DNA of 64,000 nt from Mesorhizobium sp. LMG 17147. Lineage in GTDB: Bacteria; Pseudomonadota; Alphaproteobacteria; Rhizobiales; Rhizobiaceae. The translations under genes were made by a program, and so were the position numbers. The DNA is taken from the NCBI RefSeq assembly GCF_024297145.1, contig NZ_JANCTC010000004.1, positions 186,001-250,000 on the forward strand. Direction: 5' to 3'. Below are positions 56,024-64,000 of this stretch, piece by piece (the stretch's first letter is position 1; each line of letters opens with the position of its first letter). The notes below the pieces were generated by a model. The model saw only the letters and a program-made list of their open reading frames with translations. It ran no database searches and was not told the DNA's origin.

Positions 56024-56184
56024 CTCAGGATCCGGTTGGCGCCGACCCCGAAAACCATTCGGGTTTCGGACTATCAGGCGCGGTTGAAAATTGCTGCAGC
56101 ATTCCCGTGCGCGTCCGTTCGAACGCACCGCGGCTGCAGGGCTGGGCTCCGGGCCGGCATGGCCCGGAGCTTCTGGTGAGTTCG

Positions 56185-57225
56185 CTATTCGACCGGCTTT
56201 ATGGTTTCGGTCGGCGGCTTCATGTTGCCCCAGAAGGCCGGGTTATCGACGTTTTCCTTGGTGATCGCAGCGCCGGGGATCTTGATGTTCGGCCCCCACG
56301 CTTCCTTGGTCAGGGTTGATTTCAGGCCAAGCACGTCATATTCGCCTGGCTTGATCTCCTGCTTGTTGACCACCTTGTCCATGAACATCGCGACCGCCGC
56401 GGCCTGGGCGTAGAGCGGCTGCTCGACTTCGACATTGAGCCAGCCCTTGCGGATCAGGTCGAGGCCGACCGGAGCGCCGTTAGAGCTCATCAGCATGACG
56501 TCGCCCGGTTTCTTGCCGGCGGCCTCGAGCGAGGCGACGGCGGCGACCGAAAGATGCGCGGCGTGGCTGAAGATCAGGTCGATGTCGGGGTTGGCGAGCA
56601 TCTGGTCGGCAACGATGGTGCCCGCGTTACTGGCCTCCCATTGCATGGCCGGCAGCGAGATGATCTTGACGTCCGGGAACGCCTTCATCTTCTCCTCGAA
56701 ACCCTTCTGGATGTCGAGCGTGTAGGGGTCGCCCGGATCGCCGAGCACTTGCAGGATCTTGCCCTTCACCGAGCCGTTTTTCGCAGTCAGGAGCTTTTGC
56801 GCCTGATCGGCGGCGACGTAGCCGATCTCGACGGTTCCGGCCACCGAGGTGAAGTCGGACGGGGTCGAGGTTATCTGGCGGTCGAACTCGACGACCGGGA
56901 TGCCGGCGGCACGGGCCGCCTCGACCGACGGCTTCAGCGCATTGAAATCGACGGCGGCAAGGATGATCGCCGCCGGCTTCAGCGCGATGACGTCGTTCAT
57001 CTGCGATTGCTGCGCGTCGGTCTTGTTGTCGGCGTTCAGCGTCTTCATCTCGTAACCGACCTGCTTCAGGAACAGTTCCAGCGCGCTCACCGAGCCGGTC
57101 TGGAACTCATCGAGCAATGTCGGCACCATGTAGTAGACGGTGCCCTTCGACTGAGCGAATGCCGGCGTGAGCGTGGCAAAGGCCAGTGCCAGGATACCGA
57201 AGACGGAAAGAAGTATTTTCTTCAT
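56185..57225 (-). CDS. Periplasmic sugar-binding protein, ribose/autoinducer type
   Basis: 346 aa. A Sec signal peptide ([25 protein letters not shown]) precedes a type I periplasmic-binding fold: [24 protein letters not shown] at the first strand, [36 protein letters not shown], and [20 protein letters not shown]. It is the CUT2 binding protein for the permease and ATPase of this operon. The ligand cannot be named from the sequence. Confidence 0.93.
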   Translation of the reverse strand: MKKILLSVFGILALAFATLTPAFAQSKGTVYYMVPTLLDEFQTGSVSALELFLKQVGYEMKTLNADNKTDAQQSQMNDVIALKPAAIILAAVDFNALKPSVEAARAAGIPVVEFDRQITSTPSDFTSVAGTVEIGYVAADQAQKLLTAKNGSVKGKILQVLGDPGDPYTLDIQKGFEEKMKAFPDVKIISLPAMQWEASNAGTIVADQMLANPDIDLIFSHAAHLSVAAVASLEAAGKKPGDVMLMSSNGAPVGLDLIRKGWLNVEVEQPLYAQAAAVAMFMDKVVNKQEIKPGEYDVLGLKSTLTKEAWGPNIKIPGAAITKENVDNPAFWGNMKPPTETIKPVE

Positions 57226-57264
57226 GTCGTTCGCTCCTCTTGCGCCGGACCCCTCATTTGTCCC

Positions 57265-58029
57265 TCAGTTCGCCGGTCCGGCACCGGCGAGCGTCTCTCC
57301 GGTGATCATGTTGATCACCGCGTCGGGACTTGTTTTGTTGCGTGCGACGTCGCCAGCCACGACACCTTGCCGGATCACCACGATCCGGTCGGCGACCTGG
57401 AAGGCCTGTTGCATGATATGGGTGATGATGACGACGCCGATGCCCTGGCTCGCCACCTGGCGGATCATGTCGAGGCCGCGCCGCGTCTGCTCGACGCCGA
57501 GCGCCGCGAACGGCTCGTCGAGAAGCACCAGCTTGCCGCCAAAATGCACGAACCGATTGAGCTCGATGGCCTGCCGCTGGCCGCCGGAAAGATGCTCGAC
57601 ATTGGTGCGAAGCGAGGGAATGCGGGTGCCGGCGCTGGCCAGTGCCCTTTGTACCACCTGCTCCATCGCGCGCTCGTCGAGTACCGGAATGCCGAGAACC
57701 TTCCTGGTGATCTCGCGGCCCATGAAGAAATTGGCGACCACGTCGACGTTGGTGCAAAGCGACAGGTCCTGGTAGACCGTCTCGATCCCAGCGGCCTTGG
57801 CCTCGGCGGGAGATTTGGCCAGGAATTCCTTGCCTTCGAACAGCATGCGGCCGGAGGTCGGCTCGAGGCCGCCGGCAATGATCTTGACCAGCGTCGATTT
57901 GCCGGCGCCGTTGTCGCCCAGAAGCGCCACCACTTCGCCCTTGCCGATCGAAAAGCTGATGCCTTTCAGCGCTTCGATGGCGCCGTAATTCTTGGCGACG
58001 TTGTCGAGCACCAGCAGCGGTTCACTCAT
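57265..58029 (-). CDS. Sugar ABC transporter ATPase, single-domain
   Basis: 254 aa with one ABC domain: Walker A LLGDNGAGKSTLVKI, signature HLSGGQRQAIELNRFV and Walker B LVLLDEPFAALG. The usual RbsA is a fused two-domain protein of about 500 aa; this single-domain form probably works as a homodimer, as in FrcA- or XylG-short types of rhizobia. The last Glu of Walker B is present (DEPFAA). It overlaps the ROK gene by 4 bases and precedes the binding-protein gene by 39 bases. Confidence 0.93.
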   Translation of the reverse strand: MSEPLLVLDNVAKNYGAIEALKGISFSIGKGEVVALLGDNGAGKSTLVKIIAGGLEPTSGRMLFEGKEFLAKSPAEAKAAGIETVYQDLSLCTNVDVVANFFMGREITRKVLGIPVLDERAMEQVVQRALASAGTRIPSLRTNVEHLSGGQRQAIELNRFVHFGGKLVLLDEPFAALGVEQTRRGLDMIRQVASQGIGVVIITHIMQQAFQVADRIVVIRQGVVAGDVARNKTSPDAVINMITGETLAGAGPAN

Positions 58030-59192
58030 GCCGCGATCCCCTTGTTATGCAAGAGATCCCGACCGCGTTCGCGTTCGGCGGTGAAGATCTGGCCGAAGCG
58101 CGGCGAAAGCACCCCCGAAACGGCAAGTGCGGCGGCGCCGCGCAACACCGCATGCTGGCCGCCGCGTGCGACGCTGACGCGGGGCGTCGTGCGATCGCTT
58201 CGCGCCGAGACCGAATTGGGCAGGTGCGCGGCCGCGCCGGCAAGCCTTTCGAGCAGGTCGGTGGACGCCAGCCCGCCGAGGATGATGGTTTCGGGGTCGA
58301 ACAGGTTTTCGATGATGGTGACGGCGTTGCGAAAGATCGGCGCAATCTCGCTCACCCACTCGGCGTCGGCGATTTTGCGGCGCCGCAGCGCCTCGAGCGA
58401 GAGATACCGTTCGAGGCAGCCGCGATTGCCGCACGGGCACGGCTCGCCGCCCGGCACAGCGGGAATGTGGCCGATCTCGCCGGCATTTCCCCAGGCGCCG
58501 CGCAATGCGGCCCCATCATGCACCATGACGCCGCCGAGGCCGACACCGAAATAGAGATAATAATATTCGGAATATGCCGTCCCGAGGCCGTAGAGGCGCT
58601 CGCCGATAGCCGCCGCCGCCATGTCGGTTTCGAAAAAGGCCGGCAGCCCGGTTGAGGCGGCCAGCCGCTCGCGCAGCGCCACATCCTTCCAGCCGGTCAT
58701 GGTCGTCGGCCCCACAAAGCTCATGGACTCCACGCCGAACGGTCCGGGCAGCGCCATGCCGATGCCGAGAACGCGGCCACCGGGCCGCAATGCCGTCAAT
58801 TCGAGCACCATGGCGCCGATCAGCTCGAACGCGTGGTCGGGCGTTGCATTTGGCGCTTCACGGTAGGTGCTCTCGATAACATCGCCGCTTAGGTTGATCA
58901 GGGCGGCATTGATGCCCAGCGGGGTGACGTGGATGCCGACGGCATAGCCGCCTTCCGGATTGATGCGCAGCGTCGCCGGTGGCAGGCCGCGCCCCTTGGG
59001 CTCTTCGCGCAGCGACAACACGTAACCGTGCTCTTCCAGCTCGCGAACGATGGTCGACACCGTCTGCACGGTGAGCCCGACGCGTCTTGCAATGTCGCCG
59101 CGGGCAATCGGTCCGTGAAGGCGGATGGATTCGAGCACGATGCGCCGATTATACGGCCGCCCGAACTCCTGATTGGTTCCCCGCAGTGCCAT
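58026..59192 (-). CDS. ROK-family transcriptional regulator
   Basis: 388 aa. N-terminal winged HTH (HGPIARGDIARRVGLTVQTVSTIVRELEEHG, about 25-60), then a sugar-kinase-like ROK domain. The ROK zinc site is intact in GEIGHIPAVPGGEPCPCGNRGCLERYLS (His and three Cys); the ATP motif VLGIGMALPGPFG and YYYLYFGVGLGGVM are typical. It is the first gene of the operon and is probably a sugar-responsive repressor of it and of itself. Confidence 0.93.
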   Translation of the reverse strand: MALRGTNQEFGRPYNRRIVLESIRLHGPIARGDIARRVGLTVQTVSTIVRELEEHGYVLSLREEPKGRGLPPATLRINPEGGYAVGIHVTPLGINAALINLSGDVIESTYREAPNATPDHAFELIGAMVLELTALRPGGRVLGIGMALPGPFGVESMSFVGPTTMTGWKDVALRERLAASTGLPAFFETDMAAAAIGERLYGLGTAYSEYYYLYFGVGLGGVMVHDGAALRGAWGNAGEIGHIPAVPGGEPCPCGNRGCLERYLSLEALRRRKIADAEWVSEIAPIFRNAVTIIENLFDPETIILGGLASTDLLERLAGAAAHLPNSVSARSDRTTPRVSVARGGQHAVLRGAAALAVSGVLSPRFGQIFTAERERGRDLLHNKGIAA

Positions 59193-59313
59193 GCCTTGTG
59201 CCCCCGAGAGAGGCTAGACTGGCACTGAAGATTTATTCAGTCAAATGGAATTCAAAAATAAAATTGACAGCCCGTGCAGAGCGAACCTGGCGGATGGCCG
59301 CTCAGAGGCATGG

Positions 59314-59740
59314 TCAATAGCGGATGGCACGGCGCTCCAGCAGAACCACGATTGCGAAGATCGCGATTGACAAGGACGACGACAGCACGATCGCCGCATA
59401 GAGCCGATCCGATTGATAGTTGAAGGTCGCCTGGATGATGAGCGCGCCGAGGCCCTTATCCGACCCGATCCACTCGCCGACGATGGCTCCGATCACGGCC
59501 GTGGCCGAAGCGATTCGTAACGAGGAGAACAGCATCGGCAATGCTCTTGGCAGGCGCAGGCTCCACAAGATCTCCCAGCGCGTGGCCGACAGCACCCGGA
59601 ACAGTTCGTGCTCGTTGTCGCTGGCCGAGTCCAGCCCGCGGATCATGTTGACCAGCGTCGGGAAGAAGCAGATCACCGCCGCGATCACGATCTTCGGCGT
59701 CATGCCGAGCCCGAAGGGAGCAGCCCGGCTCCCTAGAGGT
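59314..59740 (-). pseudogene. C-terminal remnant of an SsuC/ThiX-type ABC permease
   Basis: The open part from ATG 59703 gives 129 aa, about half of a normal permease (250-270 aa): KIVIAAVICFFPTLVNMIRGLDSA, the EAA-type loop and the last two helices. In frame before that ATG stand codons for Phe-Gly-Leu-Gly, exactly the family's FGLGMTPK sequence, so the ATG is an internal Met and the gene is cut off at its 5' side. Upstream of that, family similarity stops and the frame runs into the end of the M23 gene at 59733. A deletion fusing the two loci is likely. No ATPase or binding protein for it is in the window. Confidence 0.8.
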
Positions 59741-61025
59741 ACCGCTCGACCTTCTTGCCGACGGTCAGAAACCGCAGGGGATCGATTGCCTCGCCGTTGT
59801 GGCGGACCTCGTAATGCAGATGCGGGCCGGTTGAGCGGCCGCTGTTGCCGGTCTTGCCGATGATGTCTCCGGCATCGAGCTTCTGTCCAACGGCGACGTC
59901 GATTTCGCTGAGATGCCCGTAACGCGTCACAAAACCGTTGCCGTGGTCGACCTCGATCATGCGGCCGTAGCCGCCGTTCCAGCCGGCCTTGACGACCACG
60001 CCGGCTGCCGTGACCTTGGCCTGCATACCGACCGGCGCCCTGAAATCCATGCCGGAATGCAAGGCGGCCGTGCCGAGGATGGGGTCGGTGCGCACGCCGA
60101 ACGGGCTGGTGACGCTATGGCCAGGCGCGGGGTTGGCGAGCGGCAGCCGCCGCGCTTCCTTTTTAAGATGGTCCAGCGCGTCAAGAGCCTCGTCCAACTC
60201 CTTGACCTTGCTGTCGAAGACCAACGAGCTGTGGAGTGGTATCAGCGGGCCACCGACGTCGCTCTTTTCGAATTCGCTATCGACGGGCAGGCCGGCGGCC
60301 TCAAGCGCCTGCGAGATCGCGTCGGCGCTTTTGTAGGCATTGTCGGCAAGTGTGGCGATGCGGGTGAGCTGCTGGCTCTCGATGGCCTTCAGCGAGTTGT
60401 TGATCGAAACGAAGAGCTTGTCCGCCCGGTCGGCCGCGCTTTCGCTCGGCAGCGGATCGGCGCGGGTCGACCACAGTGAGAACGGCCTGGTGTCGTCAAC
60501 GCCCACAGAAGCGGCAAGGGGGGCGGCAAGGCTGGCGACGGAATAGCCCATCGGCTGGATGCTGCCGGTCGCGGCGGCATGTTCGTCCGGCTTTGCCGTC
60601 GGCACGGGCGGCGTTGCGACCTCGTTTTCGGCTCGTTCGAGGATCGGCCCGAGGCGGCCGTGACGCAGGCTGAGCTGGCTCTGCCGTTCCAGCAGCTCGC
60701 TGACCTTGGTTTCCATCAGCTGCTGATCGAGTAGCTGGCGGCTGGTGATGCGATCGACCTGGCTGCGCAGTGCCGAGATGCGGTCTTCGTAGGCCTGCTG
60801 CATGCGCGCCTGCCGCGCCGTCGTGGCGCCGATCAGATCGTCGCGCAGCACCAGATAAGAGGTCGCCAGCAGGTAGCCAATGACGATCGCCGCTAGCGCC
60901 GAGCCGCAAAATGCCGCAAGCCACGGGCGTATGGTGAAATGCCTTATCTGGTCGCCCCGGGCGATGATGACCGTGTGGGGCTCTTTGCGTCTGCCGAAGA
61001 CCGCTGACTGACTGGCTACGTTCAC
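59733..61025 (-). CDS. M23-family metallopeptidase with coiled coil
   Basis: 430 aa. One N-terminal transmembrane helix (PWLAAFCGSALAAIVIGYLLATSYLVL, about 33-60), a coiled-coil region (ARQARMQQAYEDRISALRSQVDRI and on), a variable linker, then a C-terminal LytM domain. The zinc ligands are in LHSGMDFRAPVG (His-x3-Asp) and GPHLHYEVRHNG (His-x-His). Such proteins cleave or control peptidoglycan cross-links, or act as activators (EnvC/DipM-like). It ends by touching the permease remnant. Upstream motif ttagggttaa lies at 61075-61084. Confidence 0.93.
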   Translation of the reverse strand: MNVASQSAVFGRRKEPHTVIIARGDQIRHFTIRPWLAAFCGSALAAIVIGYLLATSYLVLRDDLIGATTARQARMQQAYEDRISALRSQVDRITSRQLLDQQLMETKVSELLERQSQLSLRHGRLGPILERAENEVATPPVPTAKPDEHAAATGSIQPMGYSVASLAAPLAASVGVDDTRPFSLWSTRADPLPSESAADRADKLFVSINNSLKAIESQQLTRIATLADNAYKSADAISQALEAAGLPVDSEFEKSDVGGPLIPLHSSLVFDSKVKELDEALDALDHLKKEARRLPLANPAPGHSVTSPFGVRTDPILGTAALHSGMDFRAPVGMQAKVTAAGVVVKAGWNGGYGRMIEVDHGNGFVTRYGHLSEIDVAVGQKLDAGDIIGKTGNSGRSTGPHLHYEVRHNGEAIDPLRFLTVGKKVERYL

Positions 61026-61163
61026 GGGACCAAGCTTTCGTTACGACACCAACGACGAGCCTGATTACACATTATTAGGGTTAACAAAGTTTTGCCGGAT
61101 CGAACGACAGGCAAAGGTCTTCGCGCAAAACGGGTATCGCATTGCGGCGGCCTGGCGCAGCTC

Positions 61164-61631
61164 TCAAAGAGCGCGAACCGCGTTCAGCACCTCTTCGGCG
61201 TGCCCCTTGACGCGGACGTTGCGCCAGATCCTGGCGATGCGCCCGTCGCGGCCGATCAGGAACGTCGCCCGCTCGACGCCCATATAGGTGCGGCCGTAGA
61301 GCTTCTTTTCCACCCACAAATGGTAAGCCTCGATCACTTTGCGCTCTTCGTCGGCGACAAGATCGACACTCAGATCGTACTTCGCCTTGAATTTGTCGTG
61401 TTTCTTGGCGCTGTCCGGCGAGAGCCCGACGACGACAGCACCGGCCTTTTCGAACTCTGGCTTCAACTGCGAAAAGCCGATCGCCTCGTTGGTGCAGCTT
61501 GTGGTGTCGTCCTGTGGGTAGAAATAGAGTACGATGGGTTTTCCCAGCAATGCGGCGAGGCTGAGTGAACCGCCGCCGTCGCGCGGAAGATCGAATTGCG
61601 GCGCAACATCGCCCACGTCGAGGTCAGCCAT
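61164..61631 (-). CDS. bcp: BCP-type peroxiredoxin with a single cysteine
   Basis: 155 aa. Thiol peroxidase of the BCP/PrxQ family: FYPQDDTTSCTNEAIGF carries the peroxidatic Cys46 with its Thr-x-x-Cys setting; Arg in VERATFLIGRDGRI is the conserved active-site partner. The resolving Cys usual 5 residues later (position 51) is Ile, and the protein has no other Cys, so it is a 1-Cys form needing an external thiol. It lies upstream of the M23 gene on the same strand, 138 bases away. Confidence 0.9.
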   Translation of the reverse strand: MADLDVGDVAPQFDLPRDGGGSLSLAALLGKPIVLYFYPQDDTTSCTNEAIGFSQLKPEFEKAGAVVVGLSPDSAKKHDKFKAKYDLSVDLVADEERKVIEAYHLWVEKKLYGRTYMGVERATFLIGRDGRIARIWRNVRVKGHAEEVLNAVRAL

Positions 61632-61727
61632 ACCGATGCCCTTGTTTGAAGTTACGCGCCAGGCTGCACCGATATAATGTCGAGCGGGGATTCGTCCACG
61701 ATCGAATTCGTTTCAACGGAAGATTGC

Positions 61728-64000
61728 GTGGATCAGGAGCTACCGCAGCACGAGAAGATCAGGTTCAGGCGTGACGAGATCACCGACCTGGGAACCTTTC
61801 CGTCCGCGTGCCGCGTCCCGCCGCTCGGCCAGGCGTCGATCGGTCGCGGCGTCCGTTTGATGGCGCGGCTGTTTGCCGGCCTCGTCGCCCTTGTGCTGCT
61901 GGCTGCCGCCGGCGTCTACGCGATCGGCGTGTCCGGCTTCGGCTCGGAGCGGCTTCGCGCGGAAGCCGAAACGGCAATCGAGAAATTGGCAGGCTTCGAT
62001 GTCGACGTTGCCGTCGGACCGGCCCGGCTGACGCTTGACGGGTCGAGCTTCATTGCGCTGCAGGTCAGCGACGTCAGCCTCAAGACCGCCGACGGAACAC
62101 CGATGGCCGACGCCGGCCGGGTCCGCTTTGGCATCCGGCTGATCCCGTTGCTTTCGGGCGAGGTGCGGCTGACCAGCGCCCGGATTTCCGACGCGCACAT
62201 CGTCATGGCGGCAATGCCGTCCGGCGGTGACTGGACGGCGGAGCTGCGCAACCAGGACGGCCTCATCGATCCGGAAAAACTTTCCGCCGCCGTCTTCGCC
62301 AACCTCAACCGTGCGCTTGATGCGGTGCGCGAGGATTCGATGCGCCAGATCGATCTGCGCAACGTCGAGCTGGCACTGCCCGAGACCGGATCGGTCGAGT
62401 CGGTCACCATCGCCGACGCCTCAGTCTCGCAATCGGGACCGGGAAGCATGGAGTTTTCATCCGACGCGGATGTCGACGGCAGGGCGCTCACCATCGCCGC
62501 TTCCGCCACCCGCGATCCGGCGACGCGACGCATCACCATGCTGGACGCCAGCATCCAGGCAGCGGACGCCGACGCTGCGTCAGCAGGTGGCAAATTGGGT
62601 GCGATCGCCTTGAAGCTGGCGGGATCGGAAGGGACCGGCGACAACGGTTCGCGGCTGACCGCTGCCCTGTCGCTGACCGGATCGGTGCTCGATCTCGGTT
62701 CGCGCGGCCTGCTTCCGGCCGATATCGATCTCGATGCGACGCTCGTCGCCGGGTCGAACAAGATCCAGGTCGACAGTTTGCTGGTGAAAACCGGCCGCTC
62801 GACCTTCGATTTCGCCGGTTCGATCGGGCCGAAGCCGGCTACCGGCACAGCCGGCGAGGAGCCATCCTATCGTTACGACCTGACCAGCGACGGTTCGACC
62901 CTGGCGCCTTCGGATTCGCCGGAGCCGGCGCTCAGCTTCATCGCCCGTATTGCCGGCGTCTACCAGCCGACGAGCCAAAAGCTGATCGCCGAGCAGATCG
63001 GCGTCCGGTCCGCACCGGGCAGCGAAGTGCTGGGCACGGCTTCGGTTTCATTTGTCGCCAACCAGGCGCCGGGCATATCGGTGGCGCTCAATGTCCACGA
63101 CATGCCGGTCTCGCACGTCAAGCAATTATGGCCGTGGTTTTCGGCGCGCAATGCCAGGCTGTGGGTGCTTAAGAACCTGTTCGGCGGCCGCGTCGTCGAT
63201 GGCAGCCTGCAGTTCCAGGTCGTACCCGGACGGCTCGGCAACGGCGTGCCGCTTTCCGCCGATGAAGTGTTCGGCCGGTTCCAGGTCGAAGGATCGCGCT
63301 TCGATACGGCCGGCCGCATTCCGCCGATCCGCGATGCCGTCGGCGTCGTCGGCTTCCACGGCAACGACGTCGACGTCGCGTTGTCGTCGGGCAGCGTCTA
63401 TATGCCGAGCGGCCGCACCGTGGCGGCAAGCAATGGCACGCTCACCGTCAAGGCGGCGAACCATCCGCCGGTGATCGGCGCGCTCGACATCGATGTCGCC
63501 GGCGAGGCGCCGGCAATCGCCGAACTGGCATCGTTTGACCCAATCAACGCCATGCGCCATGTCGGCCTGCTGCCGGACGACCTGTCCGGCACGGTGACCG
63601 GCCACGTCAAGGCTGATATTCCGCTGCAGTCCGGTGTCGACTCGTCCAAACTCGATTGGCTGGTGGCGCTCGACTACAAGGACCTGTCGCTGGCCAAGCC
63701 GTTCGAGGGCCAGACGGTCAGCCATGCCGACGGCTCGATCACGGTCGCGCCCGACCGGGCGGTGATCTCGGCCAAGGCACTGCTCAACGGGATTCCGGCC
63801 GAGCTCGACCTGGTTGAGCCGCTGAGGGATGGCGGCCCGCCGCGCAGTCGTAAAGTAGCGCTGGTGCTCGACGACAAGACGCGCGCCATCGCCATGCCTG
63901 GCCTGTCGACGCTGCTTTCCGGAACCATCAAGGTGGCGATCGACAAGAGCGGCGCCGGCAACCAGAACGTGTCGGCCGACCTGACCAATGCCAGGCTGGA
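61728..64000 (+). CDS. AsmA-like/DUF3971 (YhdP-type) envelope protein, 5' part
   Basis: The frame is open from the GTG at 61728 to the end of the window (757 codons); cggaag lies 5 bases upstream of this start. A cytoplasmic N-terminus of about 45 residues precedes one transmembrane helix (LMARLFAGLVALVLLAAAGVYAIGV), then a periplasmic part rich in beta-strand with LTLDGSSFIALQVSDVSLKTADG, the usual start of AsmA/YhdP-type chorein-like repeats. Such proteins are thought to move phospholipid between the membranes. Family size (1100-1300 aa) means about 400 residues are missing here. Divergent from the peroxiredoxin gene. Confidence 0.88.
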   Translation, partial: MDQELPQHEKIRFRRDEITDLGTFPSACRVPPLGQASIGRGVRLMARLFAGLVALVLLAAAGVYAIGVSGFGSERLRAEAETAIEKLAGFDVDVAVGPARLTLDGSSFIALQVSDVSLKTADGTPMADAGRVRFGIRLIPLLSGEVRLTSARISDAHIVMAAMPSGGDWTAELRNQDGLIDPEKLSAAVFANLNRALDAVREDSMRQIDLRNVELALPETGSVESVTIADASVSQSGPGSMEFSSDADVDGRALTIAASATRDPATRRITMLDASIQAADADAASAGGKLGAIALKLAGSEGTGDNGSRLTAALSLTGSVLDLGSRGLLPADIDLDATLVAGSNKIQVDSLLVKTGRSTFDFAGSIGPKPATGTAGEEPSYRYDLTSDGSTLAPSDSPEPALSFIARIAGVYQPTSQKLIAEQIGVRSAPGSEVLGTASVSFVANQAPGISVALNVHDMPVSHVKQLWPWFSARNARLWVLKNLFGGRVVDGSLQFQVVPGRLGNGVPLSADEVFGRFQVEGSRFDTAGRIPPIRDAVGVVGFHGNDVDVALSSGSVYMPSGRTVAASNGTLTVKAANHPPVIGALDIDVAGEAPAIAELASFDPINAMRHVGLLPDDLSGTVTGHVKADIPLQSGVDSSKLDWLVALDYKDLSLAKPFEGQTVSHADGSITVAPDRAVISAKALLNGIPAELDLVEPLRDGGPPRSRKVALVLDDKTRAIAMPGLSTLLSGTIKVAIDKSGAGNQNVSADLTNARL

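Noticed and set aside
54959..56179. A 406-codon frame on the + strand
   Set aside because: Antisense to the RbsC-like permease; extremely polar and repetitive, no domain.
56554..58554. A 666-codon open frame on the + strand
   Set aside because: It is antisense to the binding-protein, ATPase and ROK genes, has low complexity (Asp/Arg/His/Leu-rich) and no family features; a GC-rich shadow frame.

Overview
The window reads as a chromosomal segment of an alphaproteobacterium of the order Hyphomicrobiales (Rhizobiales), most like Mesorhizobium. This is inferred from high GC, dense genes, and familiar rhizobial gene orders: ubiquinol-cytochrome c chaperone-DUF177-plsX-fabH-ihfA-merR, rplM-rpsI, argC-speB, and clpP-clpX-lon-hupB. 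No database search was possible.

Layout. 1-7.4 kb: the 3' end of hppA, bamE, the plsX/fabH lipid block, ihfA and a MerR regulator, then an ElaB-like gene behind a Shine-Dalgarno hairpin. 7.5-10.3 kb: small accessory genes (a His-rich secreted peptide, an XRE protein, a YbaK-type deacylase, small secreted and hypothetical proteins) up to tRNA-Pro. 10.3-20 kb: a Wzx/Wzy-type polysaccharide cluster (polymerase, initiating phosphoglycosyltransferase, one GT4, Wza-like exporter, Wzc/GumC-like co-polymerase, FemAB/CelD-like acyltransferase, deacetylase). Its gene set resembles the holdfast/unipolar polysaccharide adhesin loci of alphaproteobacteria. 20-29 kb: ctaA, an APH-family kinase, argC, speB, a phosphodiesterase, an aldo/keto reductase with divergent LysR, rpsI-rplM. 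29-36.8 kb: HicAB, a thioesterase, enoyl-CoA hydratase, VOC and CoA-binding proteins, metY, a cupin, a P450 facing a sarcosine-oxidase-like flavoprotein, and a secreted repeat protein. 37-42.6 kb: the clpP, clpX, lon, hupB housekeeping block. 42.6-51.8 kb: a sugar-uptake locus without its own regulator (aldo/keto reductase, frameshifted SIS gene, atypical creatininase, CUT1 ABC transporter, FucU mutarotase, ribokinase). 52-53.5 kb: tRNA-Asp, tRNA-Val and two orphan small genes. 53.6-59.2 kb: a second, ribose-type ABC operon led by a ROK regulator. 59.3-64 kb: a truncated permease remnant, an M23 peptidase, a one-cysteine peroxiredoxin and the start of a large AsmA/DUF3971 protein that leaves the window.

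How it fits together: housekeeping envelope, lipid, protein-quality and translation genes form the backbone. Inserted between them are a surface polysaccharide locus and two carbohydrate-uptake loci. The points most worth follow-up are the SD-sequestering hairpin at 7.0 kb, the evenly spaced half-sites before the His-rich peptide, the degenerate kinase domain in the polysaccharide co-polymerase, the sugar locus at 42.6-51.8 kb with its broken SIS gene and unusual creatininase, and the permease remnant at 59.3 kb. I saw no CRISPR array, insertion sequence or prophage.
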